37,782 bases of DNA, from the NCBI GenBank assembly GCA_903913315.1, contig CAIWKX010000014.1:1-37782 (forward strand), in the 5' to 3' direction. Positions 1-8,322 of the stretch are shown piece by piece; positions within the stretch are counted from its first letter, which is position 1; each line of letters starts with the position of its first letter. The translations under genes and the position numbers were made by a program. The DNA comes from an uncultured Bacteroidota bacterium. GTDB lineage: Bacteria > Bacteroidota > Bacteroidia > Flavobacteriales > Flavobacteriaceae. The notes below the pieces were generated by a model that had not been told where the DNA came from, did not search any database, and saw only the letters and a list, made by a program, of their open reading frames with translations.

Positions 1-140
1 AAAATTGTTGCTATAAACAATCCTAAAATGGAAGTAACCGCAAAGTTTTTGTTTTTTAAGCTAAACATTTTATCCAAACCAAAACCGAGGTTGATTGTGG
101 TGAAGAGAATATATATCCAGGATAAAAGTATTAGTAGCAT
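1..140 (-). CDS. Integral membrane protein, N-terminal fragment (runs off left edge)
   Basis: The minus strand is open from an ATG at 138-140 to the window edge, giving about 46 residues that begin MLLILLSWIYILFTTINLGF. The piece is almost wholly hydrophobic: one membrane segment, then a short basic stretch (KMFSLKNKN), then the start of a second segment. The start lies seven bases after the stop of the LolD-like ATPase gene on the same strand, so the two are probably co-transcribed. The opening resembles large polytopic flavobacterial membrane proteins of the LIC_10190 type, but that is from memory and rests on a short piece. Function cannot be given. Confidence 0.6.
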   Translation of the reverse strand, partial: MLLILLSWIYILFTTINLGFGLDKMFSLKNKNFAVTSILGLFIATI

Positions 141-147
141 TTGATGG

Positions 148-810
148 TTATTTTGAAATCATTCCATCGACCATGACTAACTTTCGATCAGCCATGTTCG
201 CCAATTCTTCATTGTGAGTAACAATGACAAAGGTTTGCCCAAATTCATCTCGAAGTTGAAAGAATAATTGGTGTAGATTTTCTGCGGAAGCGGTATCTAA
301 ATTTCCAGAAGGTTCATCGGCAAAAATAACAGCAGGTTTATTGATTAAGGCTCTTGCCACCGCAACACGTTGTTGTTCACCGCCTGAAAGTTCATTGGGT
401 TTATGATTGATTCTGTGAGAAAGTCCTAAATAGTCTAACAAGCGTTTGGCTTCGATTTCAGTTGTTTTTTTTTCTTTTCCACCAATGAAAGCAGGAATAC
501 AAACATTTTCCAATGCGGTGAATTCGGGTAATAACTGATGAAATTGGAAAATAAATCCCAAATGTTCATTTCGAAATTTTGATAAAGTTTTATCCTTCAT
601 TTTTAGAATATCCTCTCCATTTATTAGTAATGAGGAACCTGCAGTAGTTGCAGGTTTATCTAAAGTTCCTAAAATTTGTAATAGCGTTGTTTTTCCTGCA
701 CCAGAAGCTCCAACAATAGAGACAATTTCGCCTTTTTCAATATGTAAATCTACGCCTTTTAAAACATGTAGTTGGTCGTAATATTTATGAATGTCTTTAG
801 CTCGAATCAT
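148..810 (-). CDS. ABC transporter ATP-binding protein, LolD/MacB-like
   Basis: This is a 220-residue stand-alone nucleotide-binding subunit that would sit on the cytoplasmic face of an FtsX/MacB-type permease. Visible motifs are Walker [10 protein letters not shown] (34-42), the Q-loop [12 protein letters not shown] with Gln89, the signature LSGGEQQR (141-148), Walker B VIFADEP (161-167) and the switch histidine in VIVTHN near 200. Length and the [10 protein letters not shown] segment fit the LolD lipoprotein-release family. No permease gene lies beside it: folE is divergent on one side and a membrane protein fragment follows on the other. Its partner is therefore probably encoded elsewhere, and a role in lipoprotein export is inference from family resemblance. 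A second, distinct ATPase of the same superfamily is at 26506-27180. Confidence 0.9.
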   Translation of the reverse strand: MIRAKDIHKYYDQLHVLKGVDLHIEKGEIVSIVGASGAGKTTLLQILGTLDKPATTAGSSLLINGEDILKMKDKTLSKFRNEHLGFIFQFHQLLPEFTALENVCIPAFIGGKEKKTTEIEAKRLLDYLGLSHRINHKPNELSGGEQQRVAVARALINKPAVIFADEPSGNLDTASAENLHQLFFQLRDEFGQTFVIVTHNEELANMADRKLVMVDGMISK

Positions 811-904
811 GGCAAACGTTTTTACAAAGAAACAAAGAAATCATTGATTATTAAATGAACTATAGCTTTTATTTATTCACTTGTAAATTATTAATATCAT
901 CAAG

Positions 905-946
905 TTTGTTATTTTGTTTAACAATTAATCTATTTTTGTTGAACAA
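905..946 (+). promoter_or_regulatory. folE promoter with two TTGTT-N-AACAA palindromes
   Basis: A Bacteroidota-type -7 element TATTTTTG lies at 931-938, with TTTG at 905-908 (22 bases between) and an ATG at 962. Two 11-bp perfect palindromes surround the -7 element: TTGTTTAACAA at 914-924 and TTGTTGAACAA at 936-946, 22 bp apart start to start. The second overlaps the end of the -7 box. The promoter call follows the known TAnnTTTG consensus; an operator role for the palindromes is inference. Confidence 0.5.
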
Positions 947-961
947 AATAAATATAAAAAC

Positions 962-1633
962 ATGAATACTATTATCGGAAAAGAGATTTACGAATTAATT
1001 GGAGATAATCATCAAATGACATCTGCCGATACACCTTTAAGACCAGATGCTTTTGATAAATCAGATTTAGAAAAGATGGCAACTATTGAGGCCCATTTTC
1101 ATAAAATCATGGAAGAAATGGGACTCGATATGACCGATGATAGTTTGCGTGGAACGCCTCATAGGGTGGCTAAAATGTTTATTCAAGAAATATTTTCAGG
1201 ATTGAATCCAGCAAATAAACCCAAAATATCAGTTTTCGAAAATAGTTATAATTACGATAAAATGTTGGTTGAAGCCAATATTAGTTTCAATTCTACCTGT
1301 GAGCATCATTTTTTACCAATTGTTGGGAAAGCACATATTGGTTATGTTTCAAGCGGAAAAGTAATTGGATTGTCAAAATTGAATCGAATTGTAGATTATT
1401 ATTCTCGTCGTCCGCAGGTTCAAGAGCGATTGATTATGCAAATTTTCAACGAATTGAAAACGGTTCTAGCTACTGAAAATGTTATTGTTGTAATGGAAGC
1501 AACCCATTTGTGCGTGTCAAGTCGAGGAATTAAAGATGAGTCAAGTTTTACTTCCACAATTCAATATGGCGGTATTTTTAATGAAAAAGAGAATAGAAAT
1601 GATTTTTTTAATTTGATTAATCCCACTAAATAA
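962..1633 (+). CDS. folE: GTP cyclohydrolase I
   Basis: FolE converts GTP to 7,8-dihydroneopterin triphosphate, the first step of tetrahydrofolate (and other pterin) synthesis, in the cytoplasm. The 223-residue protein carries the zinc ligands Cys113 and His116 in STCEHHFLPIVGKAHIGY and Cys184 in EATHLCVSSRG, plus the IGLSKLNRIVDYYSRRPQVQ block that forms the active site. Length is normal for the bacterial type IA enzyme with a short extra N-terminus. The ATG at 962 follows a good -7 element at 931-938. It is transcribed alone, divergent from the LolD-like gene. Confidence 0.97.
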   Translation: MNTIIGKEIYELIGDNHQMTSADTPLRPDAFDKSDLEKMATIEAHFHKIMEEMGLDMTDDSLRGTPHRVAKMFIQEIFSGLNPANKPKISVFENSYNYDKMLVEANISFNSTCEHHFLPIVGKAHIGYVSSGKVIGLSKLNRIVDYYSRRPQVQERLIMQIFNELKTVLATENVIVVMEATHLCVSSRGIKDESSFTSTIQYGGIFNEKENRNDFFNLINPTK

Positions 1634-1830
1634 TTACAAAATAGGTTTTCTAATAATTGGAAAGAATGTTTTCCAGATTAAATTATCTTAATACGTCTAA
1701 TTTGACTCTATGTCTTTTAAATATATACTATAGTGATGTTCTAAAAATGGAAAGGGTGTTTATAGTAATATGTCAGTAGTTATTATAAAATAAACAAAAT
1801 GACCTAGAAAGTAAATATTAGAATTGTATT

Positions 1831-2145
1831 TTATTTTTCGAAGAATTTGGCAATAAAACTTAATTTCAAAAATCGAAGTATTTTTTTTTCAAAAGCCCAA
1901 AAGAATTTAAACTGTCCAAATAAAAATCCAATTGCAACTAAGAGTATTTGATAAATAGGGAAAATTACCAAAGTGTATATTGAGATATAAATTAAAATAT
2001 GCTGAGTTTCTTTTGATATTCCTAGCCTGTGTAAAATAGGTTTACATAGTAGTGCAGAAGAAGAACCAGTAATGGCAAAAACTAAAATAATGACAATAAA
2101 TTGCCAATTAGAGTTGATGTTCCAACGTTTTTTTAAATTGCCCAT
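1831..2145 (-). CDS. Small membrane protein, DUF6787-like
   Basis: This short membrane protein has about 104 residues if started at the internal methionine MGNLKKRWNINSNWQF (position 2145). An upstream in-frame ATG at 2166 would add seven residues. The start KKRW-x-INSNWQ, two hydrophobic segments (about residues 14-35 and 50-75) and a basic, aromatic FGQFKFFWAFEKKIL block near the C-terminus match a small family I remember as DUF6787, widespread in flavobacteria and sometimes mislabelled as prolipoprotein diacylglyceryl transferase. No function is known. It is followed by a long spacer (1634-1830) in which I see no gene. Confidence 0.75.
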   Translation of the reverse strand: MGNLKKRWNINSNWQFIVIILVFAITGSSSALLCKPILHRLGISKETQHILIYISIYTLVIFPIYQILLVAIGFLFGQFKFFWAFEKKILRFLKLSFIAKFFEK

Positions 2146-2237
2146 TGTATAAAAATATGGTAACAAATTTAATTAAAATTGGCATAGGACATATGAAGAT
2201 TAGATGATTTATTTGTTGTAAAAAAGCTCAAAAAATA

Positions 2238-2277
2238 AAAAAGTCTCTATTTAAATTATTTTAAATAGGGACTTTTT
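2238..2277. terminator. Bidirectional intrinsic terminator
   Basis: A 17-bp stem (2238-2254 pairing with 2261-2277, one G-T wobble) encloses a 6-base loop, with A-run and T-run flanks. It sits just after the stop of serA on the minus strand, so it most likely ends the serC-serA transcript. Confidence 0.85.
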
Positions 2278-2293
2278 ATTATTCGTTAGGAAA

Positions 2294-3247
2294 TTAACCT
2301 TTTAAAATTCCTATTATTTGCTCTGCTAATTCAGTACCGATTCTATCTTGTGCTTCCAAAGTTGCAGCACCAATATGTGGAGTTAATGAAATTCTTGGAT
2401 GCATTAATATTTGAATTTCTGGAGTTGGTTCATTTTCAAATACATCTAATCCTGCAAATAAAATTTTATCGCTTTCTAAGGCTTCAACTAAAGCCACTTC
2501 ATTGATAACTCCTCCTCGGGCACAATTTATAATTCCAACATTATCTTTCATTTGACCAATTTCCTCCGAGTCGATGACGTAGCCGTCCTGAGCAGGTACA
2601 TGTAAAGTGATAAAATCAGAATGTTTGAATAAATCTTCTAATGGTTCTGTAATGATATCAACATTGATAAATTGTCCATTATAGAAATCAACTTTAATTT
2701 CGGCTTTACCAACAAATTTATCCGCAGCAATTACTTTCATTCCAAGTCCAAGTGCCATTTTTGCAACTGCTTGACCAATTCTTCCAAATCCAATAATTCC
2801 TAAAGTTTTACCACGAAGTTCGATTCCATTGGCGTACGCTTTTTTTAAACCTTCAAAGTTAGTATCTCCTTCAAGTGGCATATTTCTGTTGGAATCTTGT
2901 AAAAAACGAACTCCAGTAAATAAATGGGCAAAAACTAATTCTGCTACACTTTCGGAAGATGATGCTGGCGTATTGATGACATGTTTACCTTTGGAACGAG
3001 CATAATCGACATCAATGTTGTCCATTCCAACACCTCCGCGACCAATAACTTTTAATCCTGGACAGGCATCAATAATATCTTGACGAACTTTTGTGGCACT
3101 TCTTACTAAAAGCACAGACACATCATTATTGTTGATAAAATTGGCAACTTGTTCTTGTGCAACTTTTGTAGTGATTACTTCAAAACCACCTTTTTCTAAT
3201 GCTTTAATTCCGCTTTTAGATATACCGTCGTTGGCTAATACTTTCAT
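2294..3247 (-). CDS. serA: D-3-phosphoglycerate dehydrogenase (short form)
   Basis: SerA oxidises 3-phosphoglycerate to 3-phosphohydroxypyruvate with NAD, the first step of serine synthesis. The 317 residues hold the Rossmann motif GIIGFGRIGQAVAK (about 150-163), the substrate-binding VRSATKV and GRGGVGMDNID blocks near 50-80, and the catalytic Arg/Glu/His region ending in TPHIGAATLEAQDRIG. The protein stops right after the catalytic domain. The ASB and ACT regulatory domains of E. coli SerA are absent, so the usual ACT-mediated serine feedback would not be expected. It lies 18 bp downstream of serC on the same strand, a typical serCA pair, which supports SerA over another 2-hydroxyacid dehydrogenase. 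Confidence 0.93.
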   Translation of the reverse strand: MKVLANDGISKSGIKALEKGGFEVITTKVAQEQVANFINNNDVSVLLVRSATKVRQDIIDACPGLKVIGRGGVGMDNIDVDYARSKGKHVINTPASSSESVAELVFAHLFTGVRFLQDSNRNMPLEGDTNFEGLKKAYANGIELRGKTLGIIGFGRIGQAVAKMALGLGMKVIAADKFVGKAEIKVDFYNGQFINVDIITEPLEDLFKHSDFITLHVPAQDGYVIDSEEIGQMKDNVGIINCARGGVINEVALVEALESDKILFAGLDVFENEPTPEIQILMHPRISLTPHIGAATLEAQDRIGTELAEQIIGILKG

Positions 3248-3265
3248 TTTGTAATTATTATATTT

Positions 3266-4360
3266 TTAAACAATTTCTGCTTTTTGTTTGTTAACTACTT
3301 CTTCTAATTCTTTCATTACATCTACTAAAACTTGAACACTTTCTAATGGTAGCGCATTATACATAGAAGCTCTGTAACCTCCAACAGATCTATGTCCTGG
3401 TAATCCAGAAATTCTGGCTTCTTTCCACATTTTATCAAAAATAGGAGCATGTCTTTCATCATTTAATAAGAAAGTAGCATTCATGATACTTCGGTCTTCA
3501 ATAGCAGCAGTTCCTTTAAATAATGGGTTTCTATCAATTTCGTTATACAATAAATTTGCTTTTGCAGTATTGATTTTCTCAATAGTTTCAATTCCGCCAA
3601 GATTTTTTAGCCATTGTAATGTTAATAATGAAGCATATATAGGGAAAACAGGAGGGGTGTTGTACATACTTTCTGCTTTAATATGTTTTTCATAATCTAG
3701 CATACTCGGTATAGTTCTTCCTGATTTTCCAAGAATTTCTTCTTTTACAATTACTAAAGTAGTTCCTGCTGGTCCCATATTTTTTTGAGCTCCGGCATAA
3801 ATTAAATCAAATTTTGAAAAATCTAATGTTCTTGAAAAAATATCAGAACTCATATCACAAACCACAGGAACATTTGTTTCTGGAAATGATTTCATTTGAG
3901 TTCCGAAGATTGTATTATTACTAGTGCAATGAAAATAACTGGCATCAGTTGGAATTGAATAACCTTTTGGAATATGATTGTAATTTTGTTCTTTTGAAGA
4001 ATCAACAATTATAGTTTCACCAAAATGCTTGGCTTCTTTAATGGCATTATTGGCCCAAGTTCCAGTATCTAGATAAGCAGCTTTTCCTTCCTTTTTCATT
4101 AAATTGTATGGAACCATAATAAATTCTAGACTAGCTCCACCAGCTAAAAATAACGCTTGGTATCCTTTCCCTTCCAAGCCTAAAAGTTCTAAAACCAAAG
4201 CACGAGCTTCCTCCATTACTGCAACGAAATCTTTGCTTCTATGGGATATTTCAAGAATGGATAAATCAGAATTGTTAAAATTTAAAATGGCTTGTGCTGA
4301 TTTTTCGAATACTTCTTGAGGTAGAATGCATGGTCCTGCGCTGTAATTGTGTTTTTTCAT
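3266..4360 (-). CDS. serC: Phosphoserine aminotransferase
   Basis: SerC transfers the amino group of glutamate to 3-phosphohydroxypyruvate, giving 3-phosphoserine (and acts analogously in pyridoxal phosphate synthesis). The 364-residue class V aminotransferase starts with the family hallmark KHNYSAGPCILPQEV, has the glycine-rich LAGGASLEF loop near residue 75 and the PLP lysine in LIYAGAQKNMGPAG near residue 193, and ends with GGYRASMYNALPLESV, the phosphate-binding end typical of SerC. Length is standard. It is the first gene of a serC-serA operon on the minus strand, closed by the terminator at 2238-2277. Confidence 0.96.
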   Translation of the reverse strand: MKKHNYSAGPCILPQEVFEKSAQAILNFNNSDLSILEISHRSKDFVAVMEEARALVLELLGLEGKGYQALFLAGGASLEFIMVPYNLMKKEGKAAYLDTGTWANNAIKEAKHFGETIIVDSSKEQNYNHIPKGYSIPTDASYFHCTSNNTIFGTQMKSFPETNVPVVCDMSSDIFSRTLDFSKFDLIYAGAQKNMGPAGTTLVIVKEEILGKSGRTIPSMLDYEKHIKAESMYNTPPVFPIYASLLTLQWLKNLGGIETIEKINTAKANLLYNEIDRNPLFKGTAAIEDRSIMNATFLLNDERHAPIFDKMWKEARISGLPGHRSVGGYRASMYNALPLESVQVLVDVMKELEEVVNKQKAEIV

Positions 4361-4537
4361 GATTTTATTGCCTAAAAATTAAGCTGCAAATTTCGTGAAT
4401 AGGTATTTAATACGTGATTAGGATTTGGTAGTAAATGAGTTAGGTTATTAACGAAATCGTTATAGTTTATAATAAATTATGAGAATTATTAATGGTTTTT
4501 TAATTATTAGGAAAACCCTAATTGCAAGTTTATGAAA

Positions 4538-5626
4538 TTAATTGATAATTACTTTTTTAATCAACGTTTGGTTGTTTGAACTTAATTTTAAGAAGTAAAA
4601 TCCTTGTGGAATATTGTCTAGAATATAGGAATTATTGTTAAAAACAGGTTTCTTGCTATCCACTATTAATTGTCCATTGACAGTAATTAATGAAATAGAA
4701 TCAATAGAGATTGGGGTTTCGATATTGATTTTATGTTCGTTAGATGGATTTGGATAAATAACAATATTGGCTAATTCTAATGTATTGATAGAAAGATTAG
4801 TGCAAGCTGTAGTCCAAATTTGACAAGCATATTCAGGATGATCAATGAATGGATTTCTATTTCCTTGAATGGCATAAATAGCATTATTTCGATCTATTTC
4901 TTTTTGACTGACAGGATCTTGATTGTTCCAAATCAGTAACATATTCAAAAACCAAGGTTCAAACACATTGTCATTACTACCATCTAAAACAGTATCTCCG
5001 TTTGGATCCAGTGTTTGCCAGCTACCAATTAAGTTTTCATAACAAGTTGCCATATAAAAATAATTTCGGGCTATATCTCCTTTAAACTCATCTGCTGGTT
5101 CAAAAACTTGAAAATTGTAAGGATAATTTGGAGTAACACAATTTCCTATTTTACTACCATTTCCAGATGTAAAAGTTGGATTTCCAACCATTCCGTAAGC
5201 AAAATTTCCTCTAAGACCATTTACTTTTTTATCTGAAGGCATAACAATAAAGGCATCAGAATACATTGGAGGAGTACTTGAAAACCAACTTTGAGGAAAG
5301 GTATGTTCTCTATTGTATTTTTGACATTCAACACTTCCACCAGTACCATCGTCTTGATTACCACCTGTTGTTGCTGCAGTTCCAAAAATAAAATTGCAAT
5401 TAGAATAGATGTCCCAAACTTTTCCATCAGTTCTTACATCAGAAGTATAGTATAGATTCCATAATCCAGGAGAATAAGTTAACGTCGTGTGAGGGCTTAT
5501 TTTATTATATAATTGCGTTTTTAAAGCAAATCCAGTTCCTATAGCTGTATCATAGTAACCTGCAGGAATTTGTGAAAATCCTATTGTTAAATATAAAAAG
5601 GAGAGTAGGTTGACTATTTTTTTCAT
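4538..5626 (-). CDS. Secreted endonuclease I with T9SS C-terminal sorting domain
   Basis: This is a 362-residue exported nuclease. A signal peptide (MKKIVNLLSFLYLTIGFSQ) is followed by an EndA/NucM-type endonuclease I domain. That domain includes YNREHTFPQSWF (about 104-115), the beta-beta-alpha-metal core with its catalytic histidine, then SDAFIVMPSDKKVNGLRGNFAYG and a GDIARNYFYMATCYE block. The last 75 or so residues (VIYPNPS...GFYFLKLSSN...KKVIIN) form a type A T9SS sorting domain, so the enzyme should be secreted or anchored at the cell surface. It begins six bases after the stop of the RNA methyltransferase gene, so the two share a transcript. A role in using extracellular DNA is inference. 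Confidence 0.93.
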   Translation of the reverse strand: MKKIVNLLSFLYLTIGFSQIPAGYYDTAIGTGFALKTQLYNKISPHTTLTYSPGLWNLYYTSDVRTDGKVWDIYSNCNFIFGTAATTGGNQDDGTGGSVECQKYNREHTFPQSWFSSTPPMYSDAFIVMPSDKKVNGLRGNFAYGMVGNPTFTSGNGSKIGNCVTPNYPYNFQVFEPADEFKGDIARNYFYMATCYENLIGSWQTLDPNGDTVLDGSNDNVFEPWFLNMLLIWNNQDPVSQKEIDRNNAIYAIQGNRNPFIDHPEYACQIWTTACTNLSINTLELANIVIYPNPSNEHKINIETPISIDSISLITVNGQLIVDSKKPVFNNNSYILDNIPQGFYFLKLSSNNQTLIKKVIIN

Positions 5627-5632
5627 TTCTTT

Positions 5633-6847
5633 TTATTGTTTACGCTCTAATAATGCCATGTAAAATCCGTCAAATCCCGATTCAGACGCAAGTACTTTAG
5701 AATCTTTGATGAAAGTAAAACTCTTTCCAATTTCAGTTGTCAAGAATTTTTTTATTTGTTCTTGATTTTCAGATGGTAAAACGGAACAAGTTGCATATAC
5801 TAATTTTCCACCAGGTTTAACTATTTTAGAATAGTTTTCTAAAACTTCTGCCTGAACTTTTCTTATGTTATCAATGAATTCAGGTTGTAATTTCCATTTA
5901 GCATCGGGGTTTCTTTTTAAAACCCCCAATCCACTACAAGGTGCATCAATTAAAACTCTATCTGCTTTTTCATGAAGTTTTTTGATTACTTTAGTAGTGT
6001 CAATTATTCGGTATTCTATATTGAAAGCCCCATTTCTTTTGGCTCTAAGTTTTAATTGTTTTAATTTACTTTCATACAAATCCATTGCAATTAATTGCCC
6101 TTTGTTTTGCATTAAAGAAGCCATATGCAACGTTTTTCCTCCAGCACCAGCACAAGTATCAACAACTCTCATTCCTGGCTGAACATCAAGAAATGCTGCG
6201 ACCAATTGTGATGAAGCATCTTGAACTTCAAATAGACCTTGCTTAAAAGCATCAGTTAAAAAAACATTAGCTCTTTCTTTAAGGACTAATGCATCAGGTT
6301 GATTTGGTAAAAAATCTGTTTCAATGTTTAAATCCATTAAAATAGAACGTAATTTTTCTTTAGTAGTATTTAAGGTATTTACTCTAAGAATAACTTGAGC
6401 TTGTTTGTTTTGAGCTGCAATTTCTTTAGTCCAAAGTTCTTCGCCAAGTTCGTTTATCCCAATCTCATCCATCCAGTCTGGAATAGATTCACGCATTTTT
6501 CTAATTTTTGATAATTCATCAAAACGACCTTTAATTTTTCGTTCGGGTGTCCCTTCTAATTGTCTCCAATCAGGTATAGTATAACCACGTAAAACCGCCC
6601 AAACAGCAAACATTCTCCATAAATCTTCACGATTGTAGGGTTCTTTTACTTCTGCAATTTCTGCATATAGACGTTTCCAACGAACAATTTCGTAAATAGT
6701 TTCTGCAACAAATTTTCGGTCAGAACTTCCCCAACGTTTATCTTTCTTCAAGGCTCTTGCAACAACTTTATCAGCATATTCACCTTCGTTGAAAATAGCG
6801 TTAAGTGAATCGATAGTAGTATAAACTAAATTTCGGTGTAATCTCAT
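5633..6847 (-). CDS. RsmB/NOP-family RNA (cytosine-5) methyltransferase
   Basis: This 404-residue SAM-dependent enzyme probably methylates a cytosine in rRNA or tRNA. The C-terminal half holds motif I VVDTCAGAGGKTLHMA (about 228-243), motif IV VLIDAPCSGLGVLKRNPDAKW with the PCSG cysteine, and motif VI LVYATCSVLPSENQEQI with the catalytic TC cysteine, the two-cysteine arrangement of the RsmB/RsmF family. The N-terminal part (RHLVYTTIDSLNAIFN-like start, then RKFVAETIYEIVRWKRLY) resembles the reduced NusB-like region in Bacteroidota homologues. Whether the target is 16S C967 cannot be told from the sequence. It is first in a two-gene unit with the endonuclease gene. Confidence 0.9.
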   Translation of the reverse strand: MRLHRNLVYTTIDSLNAIFNEGEYADKVVARALKKDKRWGSSDRKFVAETIYEIVRWKRLYAEIAEVKEPYNREDLWRMFAVWAVLRGYTIPDWRQLEGTPERKIKGRFDELSKIRKMRESIPDWMDEIGINELGEELWTKEIAAQNKQAQVILRVNTLNTTKEKLRSILMDLNIETDFLPNQPDALVLKERANVFLTDAFKQGLFEVQDASSQLVAAFLDVQPGMRVVDTCAGAGGKTLHMASLMQNKGQLIAMDLYESKLKQLKLRAKRNGAFNIEYRIIDTTKVIKKLHEKADRVLIDAPCSGLGVLKRNPDAKWKLQPEFIDNIRKVQAEVLENYSKIVKPGGKLVYATCSVLPSENQEQIKKFLTTEIGKSFTFIKDSKVLASESGFDGFYMALLERKQ

Positions 6848-7013
6848 GGTGTTAAAAAAAATCAGTCTGCAAAGGTATTCCTTTTTTATAGAAAGAAAAG
6901 AAGTATTCTTTAAAAGCTGATGGGAATAAGTATACTTCTCCTCTTTTTTAAAGCTTATTAGATAATAATACTAGTGTTTGATTAAAAAAAGTTTTAGCGA
7001 CTTTATAAAAAAA

Positions 7014-7033
7014 GCATCGAATATTTTCGATGC
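7014..7033 (-). terminator. Intrinsic terminator after the Gly-rich secreted protein gene
   Basis: A perfect 7-bp stem GCATCGA/TCGATGC (7014-7020 with 7027-7033) encloses a 6-base loop. On the minus strand it is followed by a run of T, the classical intrinsic-terminator layout just after the stop at 7060. Confidence 0.8.
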
Positions 7034-7059
7034 CTTTATGTTTTATTTAGATTATAGAT

Positions 7060-8193
7060 TTATCTTCTTCCTCCACCTGAACTTCGACCTCCGCCTCCGC
7101 CATTACCACCAGAACTATGTCCTCCGCCTCCGCTATATCCACCACCACCGGAGCTTCTTGGAGAGGAACCTCCGCTATAACTTCCACCACCTCCATTATT
7201 TCTTGGGGCAGAATAGCTATTGTTTTGTGTAGCTCTGTTACCTTGGTAACTACCCTGATTATTGTTGTAACGTGGTGCAGAATTTGAAGTATAGCTTGTG
7301 TTTCCTTGAGAATAGCCACCTCTAGAGGTTTGATTAACTGAATTGTTTCTAGGTGAATTCATATTATTTCTAGTATTTTCACTAGAATTTCCTCTTGCAT
7401 TATTATAATTTCTTCCAGATTGATTGTAAGCTACATCATGTCTTGGTCTTGATTGTTCTAAATCATGTCTGTTTCCTATTCCAGCATTCCTTGAAGCAAA
7501 TGAACGATTTGGATATTGTCTTTCATAATAGTTTCCTCTTCTACCATAATAATTGTTGTATGCAGACTCACATCTTCTATAGTTAGCATAATTATAGTGG
7601 TTATTGTAATTTATGAATAATCCAATATTATGTCTGTATCTAAATAATGGAAATGGATTCCACGCATAATAGTAACTTGGATAGTAACCCCAATACCAAG
7701 AGGAATAATAAGGTCTATAAAATGGTGACCAAAACCAATTGAAAATTACTGGAGCATAAGCATATTCTGGTTCATAAATGTAATTATTTCCATATAAATA
7801 AGTGTCTCCGACAACTTGCACGTGAACTTGATTTGTAGGGTCTTTTTGTACTTCAACAGTTGCTACATCTTGATATTGATTTTGACCTAAAACAGCCTGG
7901 ATAATAACTAAATGAGTATTGGTTTCTGTTTTTTCGGTAGATTCTATAACACGTAAATAATCAACTTGATTATCGTTATTAAGATCTAAATTAGAAATTT
8001 GTGCTTTTGGATCGTTAAGTCTTTGTTCAAAATCGGCTAAATCTTTAGACTCACCAAATATAGAGGCTACAGCTTTGAGGTCGAGGTTATCACTAATATC
8101 AGAACTCATAGCATTTACTGTTGTTCTGTCTTGTGCTGATAAAGTTGCAAATAGCAAACTCATCAGCGAAGTAAGAAATATTTTAGTTTTCAT
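7060..8193 (-). CDS. Secreted protein with aromatic-rich middle and Gly/Ser-rich tail
   Basis: I do not recognise a named family. The 377-residue product has a signal peptide (MKTKIFLTSLMSLLFATLSAQ), then a soluble domain (about 25-135) containing LDLNNDNQVDYLRVIE, a Ca-binding-like DxNxDxxxD pattern, and a beta-rich stretch ending near QVHVQVVGDTYLYG. Residues about 140-190 are extremely rich in Tyr, Trp, Phe and Pro (FWSPFYRPYYSSWYWGYYPS). The rest is Asn/Arg/Ser-rich low complexity that ends in Gly-Gly-Ser-Ser repeats and GGRR. An envelope or surface role is inference from export and composition. It is a single-gene transcript closed by the hairpin at 7014-7033. Confidence 0.88.
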   Translation of the reverse strand: MKTKIFLTSLMSLLFATLSAQDRTTVNAMSSDISDNLDLKAVASIFGESKDLADFEQRLNDPKAQISNLDLNNDNQVDYLRVIESTEKTETNTHLVIIQAVLGQNQYQDVATVEVQKDPTNQVHVQVVGDTYLYGNNYIYEPEYAYAPVIFNWFWSPFYRPYYSSWYWGYYPSYYYAWNPFPLFRYRHNIGLFINYNNHYNYANYRRCESAYNNYYGRRGNYYERQYPNRSFASRNAGIGNRHDLEQSRPRHDVAYNQSGRNYNNARGNSSENTRNNMNSPRNNSVNQTSRGGYSQGNTSYTSNSAPRYNNNQGSYQGNRATQNNSYSAPRNNGGGGSYSGGSSPRSSGGGGYSGGGGHSSGGNGGGGGRSSGGGRR

Positions 8194-8322
8194 AATAATT
8201 TGTATTATTGGTTTTTAATAACAATTAATTCAATAATTCAATATCTATGCCAAGAAATAATTGATAATGATTATTAAGATTTTTTTAAGTTGTATTTTAG
8301 CATCATCCTTATGTGCGAAGTT

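Noticed and set aside
148..810. Grouping the LolD-like ATPase with the 24153-27180 efflux operon
   Set aside because: The two ATPases differ in sequence and are 26 kb apart; the efflux operon already has its own ATPase.
7047..7319. Second minus-strand frame in the Gly-rich tail region
   Set aside because: It is the shifted reading of the low-complexity repeats of the secreted protein gene; composition (Val/Glu/Ile runs) is an artefact of the GGN-rich DNA.
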